DNA of 64,000 nucleotides, taken from assembly GCF_040448685.1 (NCBI RefSeq), contig NZ_CP159290.1:2604001-2668000 (forward strand), written 5' to 3'. Origin of the DNA: Cellulosimicrobium sp. ES-005. Its GTDB lineage: Bacteria > Actinomycetota > Actinomycetes > Actinomycetales > Cellulomonadaceae. A program made the position numbers and the translations under genes. The notes under the pieces were generated by a model, which did no database searches, was not told where the DNA came from, and was given only the letters and a program-made list of their open reading frames with translations. Positions 24,348 through 33,175 of this stretch are shown here, piece by piece (position 1 is the stretch's first letter; each line of letters starts with the position of its first letter).

Positions 24348-25508
24348 TCACCCGCGGCCGCAGGCGCGGCAGGTGCCGCGGCGGCGGAGCCAGTAGGCGT
24401 AGGTGGCCGCGCCGAGGGCGAGGGACCACAGCGGCCACAGGAACATCGGGCCGACGGCGCCCCACGAGTCCGCGGTGAGCGCCAGGCGGCTCTCGCCGAG
24501 GCCGAGGACGATGAGCGAGAGCCCCGCGGGGAGGACCGCGACCGCCACGATCGTCGCGGGGATCACCGCCAGCCCGACCGGGACCCGCCGGCCCGCGAGC
24601 CCGACCATCCACCGGGGGAAGACCTCGCCCCAGCGCTGGAAGAGTCCGAGCGTGAGCACCGCCCCGACGAGCGCGAAGCCGCCCAGCCCGAGCGCCGCGA
24701 CCCACCCGTCGTCCCCGGCGAGCTGCGCGACGTCGTCGGGCGAGAAGCCGAGCGGGATGCCGAGGACCCACGCGATGCGCGTCACCGCGTAGAGGGCGGG
24801 GACCGCGGCGGCGACGAGCGCGGCCGTCCGGCCCCAGCGGGCCGCGGTGGCGGGCGTCGTCCAGGCGGGGTCGTGGCCGTCGTGGCGGCGCCCGCACGAC
24901 GCGCACGCACCGACCCCTCGGCGCACGAACCGCCACGTCGAGGCGACGACCAGCGCGCCGCCGACCAGGAGCGCGAGCTGCGTGAGCGGGCCCGCGCCGA
25001 CGAAGTTCTCGAAGGCCGCCCGCATCACGGGGTCGAACGGCGCCATGACGAGCGTGACCGGCAGGTACCCGAGACGGGCCAGGATGGACGCGTCGGTGAG
25101 CGCGAGCACCCCGGCCGAGACGACCGCGGTGGCCGCGACCGTCAGCGCGCGGTCGGCCCGGGCGACGGGGCCGTGCCGGGCCCCGAGCCACGCCCGCAGC
25201 GCGGTCGCCGCGCCGACGAGCGCGAGGACCGCGACCCAGGGCGTGAGCGTCGCACCCGCGACCTCGCTCAGGGCGCCGAACGACAGGTCGTTCGCGTCAC
25301 CCACCGCGAGCGTGCCGCCGGTCAGGGTGACGACGAGGGCCGCGACGCCCCCGACCGCCCACCACGCGGCGGCGGTCGGGGCGATCCACCGACCACGGGC
25401 CGCGTGCCGGCCGGGGCCGGGCGGCGCACCGGCGAGGGACCCGACGACGACCGTGCGCGGGCCCGACGGCGTGGTGACGGAGGACGGGGGCGGGGTTCGT
25501 GTGCTCAT
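24348..25508 (-). CDS. Polytopic membrane protein with zinc-ribbon-like Cys pairs
   Basis: 386-aa hypothetical protein with about eight hydrophobic segments (for example AAWWAVGGVAALVVTLTGGT, PWVAVLALVGAATALRAWL, LALGAATYAYWL). Two short cysteine clusters lie in loops: CASCGRRHDGHD near residue 195 and CRACGRG at the very C-terminus, each a CxxC knuckle. No family recognised. It follows the LuxR-type response regulator by 85 bp on the same strand and is a possible third member or target of that system. ATG 25508 has GAGGGTCGAG upstream. The C-terminal CxxC pair is odd for a membrane protein tail. Confidence 0.75.
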   Translation of the reverse strand: MSTRTPPPSSVTTPSGPRTVVVGSLAGAPPGPGRHAARGRWIAPTAAAWWAVGGVAALVVTLTGGTLAVGDANDLSFGALSEVAGATLTPWVAVLALVGAATALRAWLGARHGPVARADRALTVAATAVVSAGVLALTDASILARLGYLPVTLVMAPFDPVMRAAFENFVGAGPLTQLALLVGGALVVASTWRFVRRGVGACASCGRRHDGHDPAWTTPATAARWGRTAALVAAAVPALYAVTRIAWVLGIPLGFSPDDVAQLAGDDGWVAALGLGGFALVGAVLTLGLFQRWGEVFPRWMVGLAGRRVPVGLAVIPATIVAVAVLPAGLSLIVLGLGESRLALTADSWGAVGPMFLWPLWSLALGAATYAYWLRRRGTCRACGRG

Positions 25509-25593
25509 GACTCGACCCTCGCGTCCGGCGGTCCGCGCCGGATCCCCCGCGGCGACGACGACGCTCCCCCGTGCGGGGGAACGCTCGCGGCGG

Positions 25594-26244
25594 TCAGCCC
25601 GCCCGGACGAAGCCCGACTCGTAGGCGCGCACGACGGCCTGCGTGCGGTCGCGCACCCCGAGCTTGGCGAGGACGTTGCCGACGTGCGTGCGCACCGTCT
25701 CGACGCCGAGGTAGAGCTCGCCCGCGATCTCCGCGTTCGACAACCCCTGCGCCACGAGCCGCAGCACCTCGCCCTCGCGCTCGGTGAGGTGCGCGTCGCG
25801 CAGCGCGTCGCCCGCGGGCGGTCGCGCCGTCGCGAGCCGGCGCACCGCGTCGGGGAACAGGAGCGACTCGCCCCGCGCGACGACGCGGACCGCCTGCGCG
25901 ACCTCCTCGGGCCGCGCGCGCTTGAGCAGGAACCCGTGCGCGCCCGCGCGCAGCGCGTCGAGCACGTGGTCGTCGTTCTCGAACGTCGTGAGGACCAGCA
26001 CGCGCGGCGCGTCGTCGCGCGCGAGGAGGGCGCGCGTCGCCGCGATGCCGTCGACGCGCGGCATGCGCACGTCCATGAGCACGACGTCGGGTCGCGTCCG
26101 CGCGACGACGCCCGGCACCTCCGCGCCGTCGCCCGCCTCGCCGACGACCTCGAGGTCCGGCTCCGCGCCGAGGATGACGCGCAGCCCCGCGCGCACCAGG
26201 GGCTCGTCGTCCACGAGCACCACGCGCGTCGTCCCGTCGGTCAT
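25594..26244 (-). CDS. LuxR/NarL-type response regulator
   Basis: 216-aa two-component response regulator. Receiver domain 1-120: VVLVDDEPLVRAGLRVIL, phospho-acceptor Asp in VVLMDVRMP (near residue 54), switch Thr in VLVLTTF, Lys in GFLLKRA. C-terminal LuxR HTH 148-212: LTEREGEVLRLVAQGLSNAE, then LGVETVRTHVGNVLAKLGV. ATG 26244 overlaps the kinase stop (ATGA), so kinase and regulator are co-translated. Targets unknown; neighbours are a membrane protein downstream and a ZIP-like gene divergent to the kinase. Confidence 0.95.
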   Translation of the reverse strand: MTDGTTRVVLVDDEPLVRAGLRVILGAEPDLEVVGEAGDGAEVPGVVARTRPDVVLMDVRMPRVDGIAATRALLARDDAPRVLVLTTFENDDHVLDALRAGAHGFLLKRARPEEVAQAVRVVARGESLLFPDAVRRLATARPPAGDALRDAHLTEREGEVLRLVAQGLSNAEIAGELYLGVETVRTHVGNVLAKLGVRDRTQAVVRAYESGFVRAG

Positions 26245-27578
26245 CCGCCCGATCCTGCCAGCGGGAACGTCGCGCGCACGACCCACGCGCCGCCGTCGGG
26301 CGCCGGACCCGCCGACACCTCGCCGCGCAGCAGGTGGGCCCGCTCGCGCATGCCCGCGAGGCCGCGACGCTCGCGGCCGGGGTCGTCAGGTGCCCGACGG
26401 CGCGTGCCCGGCCCGAGCGGGTTGCGCACCTCGACGACGAGCGCGCTGCCCGGACCCCGCGCCACCGCGACGGCGACCGGCTCGCCGGGCGCGTGGCGGA
26501 GCGCGTTCGTGAGCGCCTCCTGCACGACCCGGTACGCCTCCCGCGACACCGCGCGCGGGACGTCGGGCAGCAGGACCTCGTCCTGCGCGAGGTGCACGTC
26601 GACGCCCGTGCGGCGCGCGTCGTCGAGCAGGGCGTCGAGGTCGGCGAGCGTGCGCGCCGGGCTGCGCACGGGTGCGCCGCCACGCGTGGCCGCGGCGGCG
26701 TCCGCGCGGAGCAGGCCGAGTACGTGGTCGAGGTCCGCCATGGCGGTGCGGCCCGTCTCCTCGATCGCGGCGAGCGCGGCACGCGCGGCGACCGGGTCGC
26801 GATCGAGGAGGCGGGCGGCCGCGGCGGCCTGGAGGGTCGTGACGGTCAGCGCGTGGCCGACCGAGTCGTGCAGCTCGCGCGCGAGCCGGCCCCGCTCGGC
26901 GTCGCGGTCGGCCGCCGCCTCGAGCTCCGCGATGCGCTCCGTCTGGTCGGGGCCGAGGAGCGGGAGCGCCGCCTGACGCAGCACGGCGCGCGCGAGCGCG
27001 ACGGCGTACGGGACGGCGAGCAGCGCGAGCACCGCGGTGACCAGCCACGCCCACGGGGGCAGCGCCTCCCACGGGCGCCAGTCGGCGAGGAGCACCGGCT
27101 CCACGCCCGTCGCGGAGAGGACGAGCTGGGTCGCCACCGGGACGAGGAACAGCACCACGACGAGCACCGCGGCGCCGAGCGCGAGGTGGAGCCCGTACCA
27201 GGCGGCGGCGCGCCAGCGCGTGGCCGCGCCCGGCGGCGGGGCGCCCGGCGCCGGCTGGGGCACGGCCACGTCGAGGAACGTCCGCACTGCCGCGATCTCG
27301 AGCGCGCGGACGGGAGCGAGGAACGGCGGCGTGCTCACGAGGACCGCCGAGACGAGCGCGAGGACGACCGTCGCGACGCGCGGCGTCTGCAACGAGGCGA
27401 ACATCTGCACGAACCCGGCGACCAGCGTCACGTACGCGCCGGCGACCACGCCGCCGACCACGAGGTAGACCCCGGCCCGCACCGTGGCCGCGCTGCGCAG
27501 CGGCGCGACGACGCGCTCCCACCCGGCCTGCCCCGGCGCGGGCGCCGCACGGGTCGTGCGGGCGTCGTCGGGCGTCAT
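26241..27578 (-). CDS. Sensor histidine kinase, HisKA_3 (NarL partner)
   Basis: 445-aa membrane histidine kinase. Residues 30-225 contain at least four hydrophobic segments in the layout of the actinobacterial sensor domain (AGVYLVVGGVVAGAYVTLV; VVLALVSAVLVSTPPFLAPV; LGAAVLVVVLFLVPVA; WAWLVTAVLALLAVPYAVAL). Dimerisation/phosphorylation helix: RGRLARELHDSVGHALTVTT with the phospho-His in ELHDSVGH. ATPase: EAYRVVQEALTNALRHAPG and RRGLAGMRERAHLL. ATG 27578 has a GACACT hexamer 6 nt upstream and no ribosome site. The signal is not evident from sequence. Confidence 0.93.
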   Translation of the reverse strand: MTPDDARTTRAAPAPGQAGWERVVAPLRSAATVRAGVYLVVGGVVAGAYVTLVAGFVQMFASLQTPRVATVVLALVSAVLVSTPPFLAPVRALEIAAVRTFLDVAVPQPAPGAPPPGAATRWRAAAWYGLHLALGAAVLVVVLFLVPVATQLVLSATGVEPVLLADWRPWEALPPWAWLVTAVLALLAVPYAVALARAVLRQAALPLLGPDQTERIAELEAAADRDAERGRLARELHDSVGHALTVTTLQAAAAARLLDRDPVAARAALAAIEETGRTAMADLDHVLGLLRADAAAATRGGAPVRSPARTLADLDALLDDARRTGVDVHLAQDEVLLPDVPRAVSREAYRVVQEALTNALRHAPGEPVAVAVARGPGSALVVEVRNPLGPGTRRRAPDDPGRERRGLAGMRERAHLLRGEVSAGPAPDGGAWVVRATFPLAGSGG

Positions 27579-27710
27579 GCCCCCAGTGTCGCGGGACGGC
27601 GCGGGGAGCGCCTCCCCCGGCCGGGGGAACGTGGCGCCCTCCTGCGGCCCTCCCCGCGTGCCGCGCACGTCCCCCGCGCGGTCCCGCCCCGCCGCTGGTC
27701 CAATGGGCCC

Positions 27711-28454
27711 ATGATCGGCTTCTGGTGGGGTCTCGTCGGGGCGTCGTCGCTGCTCCTGGGTGCCGCGCTGGTCTTCTGGCGACCGCCCGGACAGCGGCTC
27801 GTCGGGCTCATCATGGCTTTCGGGTCGGGCGTCCTCATCAGTGCGGTCGCGTACGACCTCGTGGAGGACGCGTCCACGCACGCGAGCGGGCTCGTGCTGC
27901 TCGCGGGCCTCGCGGGCGGGGCGCTGACGTTCTTCGTCGGCGACCGCATCATCGACCGGATGGGCGGCGAGGGCCGCAAGCGGTCCACCGGCGTGCAGGC
28001 GGAGTCCGTCCAGGCGGCGGGCGGGACCGGCGGCGCGGCGATCGCGCTCGGCACGGTGCTCGACGGCATCCCCGAGTCCGTGGTGCTCGGCGCGACCCTC
28101 ATCGGGGGCGGCGGCGTGAGCGTCGCGATGCTCGCCGCCGTGTTCGTCTCGAACCTGCCCGAGGCGATGTCCGCGACGTCGGGACTGCTCAAGGCGGGCA
28201 CGAAGCCGTCGCGGCTCTGGGTGCTGTGGGGGTCGACGACCCTGGTCTCGGCGCTCGCAGCCGGGATCGGCTACGTCGCGCTCGACGGTGCGTCGCCCGC
28301 GGTCGTGGCGATCACGCAGGCGTTCGCCGCGGGGGCGCTGCTCACCATGCTCGTCGACACGATGATCCCCGAGGCGACGGAGTTCGGCGGCCCGGTCACC
28401 GGGCTCGTCACGGTGCTGGGTTTCGCGACGGCGTTCGGGCTGAGCTCGCTCTGA
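27711..28454 (+). CDS. ZIP-family-like membrane transporter lacking metal-site histidines
   Basis: 247-aa protein with about seven or eight membrane helices and the ZIP permease layout. Helix IV reads GTVLDGIPESVVLGATL and helix V VFVSNLPEAMSAT; in zinc-transporting ZIPs these positions are HN-x-PEG and HE-x-PH, so the histidines are missing here while the Pro-Glu pairs remain. This is seen in a bacterial ZIP-like subgroup whose substrate is not established. ATG 27711 follows TCCAAT (27699-27704) by 6 nt with no Shine-Dalgarno, so probably leaderless. It stops 3 bp from the convergent plsC-like gene. Confidence 0.85.
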   Translation: MIGFWWGLVGASSLLLGAALVFWRPPGQRLVGLIMAFGSGVLISAVAYDLVEDASTHASGLVLLAGLAGGALTFFVGDRIIDRMGGEGRKRSTGVQAESVQAAGGTGGAAIALGTVLDGIPESVVLGATLIGGGGVSVAMLAAVFVSNLPEAMSATSGLLKAGTKPSRLWVLWGSTTLVSALAAGIGYVALDGASPAVVAITQAFAAGALLTMLVDTMIPEATEFGGPVTGLVTVLGFATAFGLSSL

Positions 28455-28457
28455 GCC

Positions 28458-29102
28458 TCAGGCCGCGAGGTCCTGGCCGCTCATGCGGTGGATCGACGCC
28501 ATGACCTCGTCCGTGAGCTCGCGCCGCGCCTGCGCGGGCTTGGTGCCGGCCGTGATCTGACGCTGCGGGTCGATCGGCTTGCCGAAGTGCACCTCGACGC
28601 GGTGCAGGCGCGGGATCCGCTTGCCGATGGGCTGCACCTTGTCCGTGCCGCGCACCGCCACGGGGACGACCGGCGCGTGCCCGGCGAGCGCGAGCCACGC
28701 GACGCCCGTGCGGCCCGGGTGGAGCTTGCCGTCGCGCGAGCGCGTGCCCTCGGGGTAGATGCCGAACGCGCCGCCGCGCTGCAGCACCTCGAGCGCGTCC
28801 TCGAGCGAGCGCTGCCCCGCCCGCGGGTCGTCGCGCTGGACGGGGATCATGCCGATCGTCGTGAAGAACCAGCGCGACAGCCGGCCCTTGAGCCCGCGGC
28901 CCGTGAAGTACTCGGCCTTCGCGAGGAACGTGACGTGCCGCGGCGCGACGATCGGGATGAGGATCGAGTCGATGAACGACAGGTGGTTGCTCGCGAGGAT
29001 GACCGCCCCGTTGCGCGGGATGTTGTTGCGTCCGGTCACCTGTGGCCGCAGCAGCACGTAGGCGAGCAGCGACAGGATGAGCCTCAGGACGCGGTAGGTC
29101 AT
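28458..29102 (-). CDS. plsC: 1-acyl-sn-glycerol-3-phosphate acyltransferase family protein
   Basis: 214-aa membrane-associated acyltransferase of phospholipid synthesis (lysophosphatidate to phosphatidate). Motif I NHLSFID (H-x4-D), motif II region TIGMIPVQRD, motif III FGIYPEGTRSRDGKL and motif IV VVPVAVRGTD are all present. One N-terminal hydrophobic helix (VLRLILSLLAYVLL). The ATG at 29102 lacks a ribosome site and has CACAAT (complement of 29109-29114) 6 nt upstream, matching the leaderless pattern. Actinobacteria usually hold several paralogs, so this may not be the main PlsC. Confidence 0.92.
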   Translation of the reverse strand: MTYRVLRLILSLLAYVLLRPQVTGRNNIPRNGAVILASNHLSFIDSILIPIVAPRHVTFLAKAEYFTGRGLKGRLSRWFFTTIGMIPVQRDDPRAGQRSLEDALEVLQRGGAFGIYPEGTRSRDGKLHPGRTGVAWLALAGHAPVVPVAVRGTDKVQPIGKRIPRLHRVEVHFGKPIDPQRQITAGTKPAQARRELTDEVMASIHRMSGQDLAA

Positions 29103-29191
29103 CCGTTCATTGTGCACCGTCGTCGGCGCACGTCCGTGCACGCTGCGTTCGACGCCGGCGTTCCCGCAGGTCGTCCGACGTCACCTCCGGT

Positions 29192-30646
29192 TCATGCGTC
29201 GCCGCGCGCCCCCGCCGACGCCACGCGGCGCGCGCGGCCGCCGCGCGTCACCGCGTAGAGCGCCAGGATGACGACCACGAGACCGGCCGTGGACAGGAGC
29301 TGGGCGCGCGCGGCGTCGTCGGTCAGCATGAGGACGGCCAGCGCCGCGAGCCCGGCGAGCACGGCCCACGTGAGCCACGGGAAGCCCCACATGCGCAGCG
29401 TCATGGGCTCGCCCGACGCGCGCGCCTGCGCCTCGATCCGACGGCGCAGCCGGAGCTGCGACACCGCCACGAGGACCCACACGACGAGCAGCGCCGCGCC
29501 CACGGCGTTGAGCAGGATGCCGAGCAGCGCCTCGGGCAGGAGCCAGTTGAGCCCCACCGCGACGAGCGCGAAGAACACCGAGACGAGCACTGACACCCAC
29601 GGGACGTCGCGACGTGACACGCGCCGCAGGGCCCGCGGGCCGTCGCCGCGCCCGGCGAGGGAGTACGCCATGCGAGAGGTGCCGTACACGTTCGCGTTGA
29701 ACGCGGACAGCAGCGCGACGACCACGACGACCTCCATGACGCGGGCCGCGCCCGGCAGCCCCGCGAGGTCGAGCACCGCGACGAACGGGCTCTCGGCGAG
29801 CAGCGGCGAGTCCCACGGCAGAACGAGCACCATGATCGCGACCGAGCCCAGGTAGAACACGAGGATCCGCCACACGATGCTGCGGGTCGCGCGCGCGACC
29901 GCGGTACGCGGCTCGCGCGCCTCCGCCGCGGCGATCGTGACGATCTCGATGCCGCCGAACGCGAAGACGACGACGAGCAGCCCCGCGGCGATCCCGCCCC
30001 ACCCCTCCGGCGCGAAGCCGCCGTGGCCCAGGAGGTTCGACGTGCCGACCGGGTCGGTCCCGGGCAGCAGCCCGAGGACCAGAAGGACGCCGACGACGAG
30101 GAACCCGACGATCGCCGCGACCTTGACGAACGCGAACCAGAACTCGAGCTCGCCGAACTGCCGGACGCCCCACAGGTTGATCACGGCGAACACGACGACC
30201 ACGACGAGCGCGACGCCCCACTGCGGCACGTCCGGGTACCAGCCGGTGACGATGCGCGCGGCGCCCGTGATCTCGGCGCCGAGCACCATGACGAGCATGA
30301 ACCAGTAGAGCCAGCCGAGCAGGAACCCGGCCCACGGCCCGAGCGCCTCCTCCGCGTACACGGAGAACGACCCGCTCGCGGGCCGCGCGCTCGCCATCTC
30401 CGCGAGCATCCGCATGACGAGGATGACGACGACGCCCGCGATCGCGTACGACACGAGGACGGCGGGACCGGCGGTCGCGATCCCGACGCCCGAGCCGAGG
30501 AACAGCCCCGCGCCGATCGCGGAGCCCAGCCCCATCATCGTCAGGTGCCGCGTCCGCAGCCCGTGCCCGAGGTGGTCGGCCGCCGGGCTCTCGGTCGGTG
30601 CGCCGCTCGCGGTCGGTGCCGGACGCTCGGGCGTGGGGGTGCTCAT
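29192..30646 (-). CDS. Amino acid permease, AAT/APC family
   Basis: 484-aa proton-coupled amino acid importer with 12 predicted helices. Characteristic start: HGLRTRHLTMMGLGSAIGAG then LFLGSGVGIATAGPAVLVSY; helix III-IV region RPASGSFSVYAEEALGPWAGF; VFAFGGIEIVTIAAAEAREP is typical of the AAT group (GABA, proline and aromatic permeases). Substrate cannot be fixed from sequence. ATG 30646 lies behind GGACCGCACC with no strong ribosome site; TAGCGT-type sequence lies about 50 bp further upstream. Gaps of 90 and 156 bp separate it from its same-strand neighbours, so independent transcription is likely. Confidence 0.92.
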   Translation of the reverse strand: MSTPTPERPAPTASGAPTESPAADHLGHGLRTRHLTMMGLGSAIGAGLFLGSGVGIATAGPAVLVSYAIAGVVVILVMRMLAEMASARPASGSFSVYAEEALGPWAGFLLGWLYWFMLVMVLGAEITGAARIVTGWYPDVPQWGVALVVVVVFAVINLWGVRQFGELEFWFAFVKVAAIVGFLVVGVLLVLGLLPGTDPVGTSNLLGHGGFAPEGWGGIAAGLLVVVFAFGGIEIVTIAAAEAREPRTAVARATRSIVWRILVFYLGSVAIMVLVLPWDSPLLAESPFVAVLDLAGLPGAARVMEVVVVVALLSAFNANVYGTSRMAYSLAGRGDGPRALRRVSRRDVPWVSVLVSVFFALVAVGLNWLLPEALLGILLNAVGAALLVVWVLVAVSQLRLRRRIEAQARASGEPMTLRMWGFPWLTWAVLAGLAALAVLMLTDDAARAQLLSTAGLVVVILALYAVTRGGRARRVASAGARGDA

Positions 30647-30802
30647 GGTGCGGTCCTGCGGTCGGGGTGCCGGCGTCGTGCTCGACGCCGACCCACGACG
30701 CTACACGTCCCGGGCACGACGGCGCCCCGCACCCGGCGCGAGGGGGTCGCTCGGGGGCGGGGCGGCGTCGGGCACGACGCTGTGCCTGCTCGGCGGGTGC
30801 GT

Positions 30803-32449
30803 CTACGGGGTCGCGGTCCGCGGGAGCGGGGCGACCGCGTGCTGCCGGGGCGCGGTGCTCTCGCCGTCGGCCGCACCGTCCGCGGGAGCCGCCCCGGGTG
30901 CCGGGGAGGGCACCCCGTCGACGTGCTGGTCTCCCGCGACGGTCGCCGGGTTGGCCCCGGGCTCGGCGGCGGGAGCGACCGTGTCGGTGGCCGCGGGCCG
31001 GCGCGTCGAGCCGTTGATGACGCCGTCGTCCTCGAGATCGTCGAGGTCGTCCTCGTCCACCGCGCTCGCCCCGTGCTCCGCGCCCGCGGCGAACACGGAC
31101 GGGTCGGGCGGGTTGCCGAGCTTGACGTGGTTGAAGAGCAGGTTGAGCAGGATCGCCATGACCGCGGCGGAGCTGATGCCCGAGTGGAAGATGATGCCGA
31201 ACCACGTGGGGAACTGGTCGTAGAAGTCGGGCTTGGCGATGGGGATCATGCCGAACGAGATCGACGCCGCCACGATGATGAGGTTCATGGGGCGCGAGTA
31301 GTCGACCTTCGCCAGGGTCCGGATGCCCGACGCGGCCACCGAGCCGAACAGCACGACGCCCGCACCGCCGAGGACCGGCGTCGGGACGGCGGCCACGACG
31401 CGGCCCAGGACCGGCAGGAGACCGAGGACCACGAGGATCGCGCCACCCGCCGCCACGACGAACCGCGACTTCACGCCCGTGATGGCCACGAGCCCGACGT
31501 TCTGCGCGAACGCCGACTGCGTGAACGAGCCGAAGAACGGCGAGACGACGGACGACGCCATGTCGGCGCGCAGGCCGTTCGCGATGCGCTTGCGGTCCAC
31601 CTTGGTGCCGACGATCTCGCCCACGGCGATGATGTCCGCCGTCGTCTCGGTGAGGGTCACGAGGATGACGATGAGCATCGAGATGATCGCGGCGATCTCG
31701 AACGTCGGGGCGCCGAAGCCGAGGAACGACGGGAAGGCGGCGACCGGGCCGTCGCCGACGCCGGAGAAGTCCGCCTTGCCGAGCGCGAGCGCGATGAGCG
31801 TGCCGACGACGATCGCGATGAGGATGGACAGGCGCGAGATCGTGCCGCTGCCGACCTTCGACAGCAGGATGACGATCGCGAACGTCAGCGCGGCGAGGCC
31901 GATGTTGCTCACCGAGCCGTAGTCGGGCGCGCTCGCGTTGCCGCCCATCGCCCAGTTCGCCGCGACGGGCATGAGCGTCAGGCCGATCGTCGTGATGACC
32001 ACGCCCGTGACGACCGGCGGAAAGAACCGGATGATCTGCGCGAAGAACGGCGTGATGAGCAGGCCGACCGCCGACGCGACGAGCACCGCGCCCAGCACGC
32101 CCGGGATCCCTCCCCCGCCGTTGACGATCGCGACCATCGTGGACACGCCCGCGAACGACACGCCCTGCACGAGCGGGAGCTGCGACCCGAAGAACGGGAT
32201 GCCGAGCGTCTGGAGGATCGTCGCGAGGCCGCCCATGAAGAGGGACGCCGCGACGAGCGTCCCGATCTCGGCCCCGGTCAGCCCGGCGGCGCCACCCACG
32301 ATGAGCGGCGGGGCGATGATGCCGCCGTACATCGTGAGCACGTGCTGGAACCCGTACCCGAACGTCGACCCGATGGGCAGCCGCTCGTCCTCGGGGCGTA
32401 CCGGACGACGTTCGGCGCCGTCCGTGGCCCTCGTGGCTCGCGCGTTCAT
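30803..32449 (-). CDS. NCS2-family purine (uracil-xanthine) permease with acidic tail
   Basis: 548-aa nucleobase:cation symporter. NCS2 hallmarks: FGYGFQHVLTMYGGIIAPPL (QH motif of helix I), VQGVSFAGVSTM, VVTGVVITTIGLTLMPVAAN and the signature region LTETTADIIAVGEIVGTKVD. Helices end near residue 445; the last ~100 residues form an unusual low-complexity Asp- then Ala/Pro-rich cytosolic tail (VDEDDLDDLEDDG). Most NCS2 proteins have no such tail. A clear promoter and operator lie upstream, and GAGGAGG precedes ATG 32449. An 8-oxoguanine deaminase gene two genes away suggests purine (xanthine, urate or guanine) uptake. Confidence 0.93.
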   Translation of the reverse strand: MNARATRATDGAERRPVRPEDERLPIGSTFGYGFQHVLTMYGGIIAPPLIVGGAAGLTGAEIGTLVAASLFMGGLATILQTLGIPFFGSQLPLVQGVSFAGVSTMVAIVNGGGGIPGVLGAVLVASAVGLLITPFFAQIIRFFPPVVTGVVITTIGLTLMPVAANWAMGGNASAPDYGSVSNIGLAALTFAIVILLSKVGSGTISRLSILIAIVVGTLIALALGKADFSGVGDGPVAAFPSFLGFGAPTFEIAAIISMLIVILVTLTETTADIIAVGEIVGTKVDRKRIANGLRADMASSVVSPFFGSFTQSAFAQNVGLVAITGVKSRFVVAAGGAILVVLGLLPVLGRVVAAVPTPVLGGAGVVLFGSVAASGIRTLAKVDYSRPMNLIIVAASISFGMIPIAKPDFYDQFPTWFGIIFHSGISSAAVMAILLNLLFNHVKLGNPPDPSVFAAGAEHGASAVDEDDLDDLEDDGVINGSTRRPAATDTVAPAAEPGANPATVAGDQHVDGVPSPAPGAAPADGAADGESTAPRQHAVAPLPRTATP

Positions 32450-32473
32450 AGCGGACCTCCTCGTCAGCTATCG

Positions 32474-32488
32474 TTCCGCTTGGCGGAA
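32474..32488. promoter_or_regulatory. Operator-like palindrome in NCS2 permease leader
   Basis: Perfect TTCCGC-N3-GCGGAA in an otherwise AT-rich stretch, just after the predicted start of the permease transcript and before its ribosome site. The shape fits a dimeric repressor; IclR-type purine/allantoin regulators recognise similar TTCCGC/GCGGAA half-sites as far as I recall, so control by purine availability is plausible. Confidence 0.6.
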
Positions 32489-32501
32489 AACTACTTCCAC
32501 T

Positions 32502-32530
32502 ATTCGAACGCCAAGTGTGACGTGTGTCAA
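32502..32530 (-). promoter_or_regulatory. Promoter of NCS2 permease
   Basis: On the complement strand: -35 TTGACA (32525-32530), 17-bp spacer, -10 TCGAAT (32502-32507). Predicted start near 32495, with the palindrome 32474-32488 in the early transcribed region. Confidence 0.7.
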
Positions 32531-32631
32531 GTCCCTCCCGGCAACTCGCGCGTGGCCTGCGGTGACGGCCCTCGGTCGTCGGCCGCCGCAAAGCACTGGC
32601 ACCTGCCCGCCCGGCTCCGTAGCCTCCAGCC

Positions 32632-33126
32632 GTGACCGCCACGCTCCGCCCCTACCGCCCCACGGACCTCGACGCCGTCGTCGACCTGTCGCTGCGCGCG
32701 TGGGAGGACGCCTTCACCTCGTGGCGCGCGATCCTCGGCGAGCGCCTCTACGGGCTCGCCTACCCGGACTGGCGACGCAGCCAGGAGGCGGACGTGCGCG
32801 GCGCGTGCGAGAAGCACCCCACGACGACGCTCGTCGCAGAGCGGGCCGGCCGCGTCGTCGGGTTCGCCACCACGGTGATCGGCGAGCCTCCCGCCGAGGG
32901 AGCCCGCACCGCCGACCTCGAGATCATTGCCGTCGACCCCGACGCTCAGGGCGACGGCATCGGGAGCCTCCTCGTGGACGGCGCCCTGCAGCTCATGCGC
33001 GACGCCGGGTGCGCGTACGCCAACGTCTGGACCGGCGGTGACCCGGGGCACGACGCCGCGCGCGCCCTCTACGAGTCGCGCGGCTTCACCGCCCTCCCCG
33101 TCGTCCACTACTACCGCGAGCTCTGA
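32632..33126 (+). CDS. GNAT-family N-acetyltransferase
   Basis: 164-aa acetyltransferase. Residues 1-30 RPYRPTDLDAVVDLSLRAWE are the usual GNAT start; the acetyl-CoA motif A region is ADLEIIAVDPDAQGDGIGSL (Q/R-x-x-G-x-G/A variant), followed by NVWTGGDPGHDAARALYESR and GFTAL. Substrate unknown. GTG start at 32632 is supported by TAGCCT (32620-32625) ending 6 nt upstream, implying a leaderless mRNA. A long hairpin follows the stop. Confidence 0.88.
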   Translation: MTATLRPYRPTDLDAVVDLSLRAWEDAFTSWRAILGERLYGLAYPDWRRSQEADVRGACEKHPTTTLVAERAGRVVGFATTVIGEPPAEGARTADLEIIAVDPDAQGDGIGSLLVDGALQLMRDAGCAYANVWTGGDPGHDAARALYESRGFTALPVVHYYREL

Positions 33127-33166
33127 GCGGGGACGCCCCGGCCGGTGGCCGGGCACGTCCCCGCTC
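33125..33166. terminator. Convergent hairpin terminator
   Basis: GAGCGGGGACG (33125-33135) pairs with CGTCCCCGCTC (33156-33166); a second inner stem CCCGGCC/GGCCGGG closes on a GGT loop. It starts at the GNAT stop codon and ends 10 bp before the stop of the convergent deaminase. Confidence 0.85.
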
Positions 33167-33175
33167 GGCCGCGGG

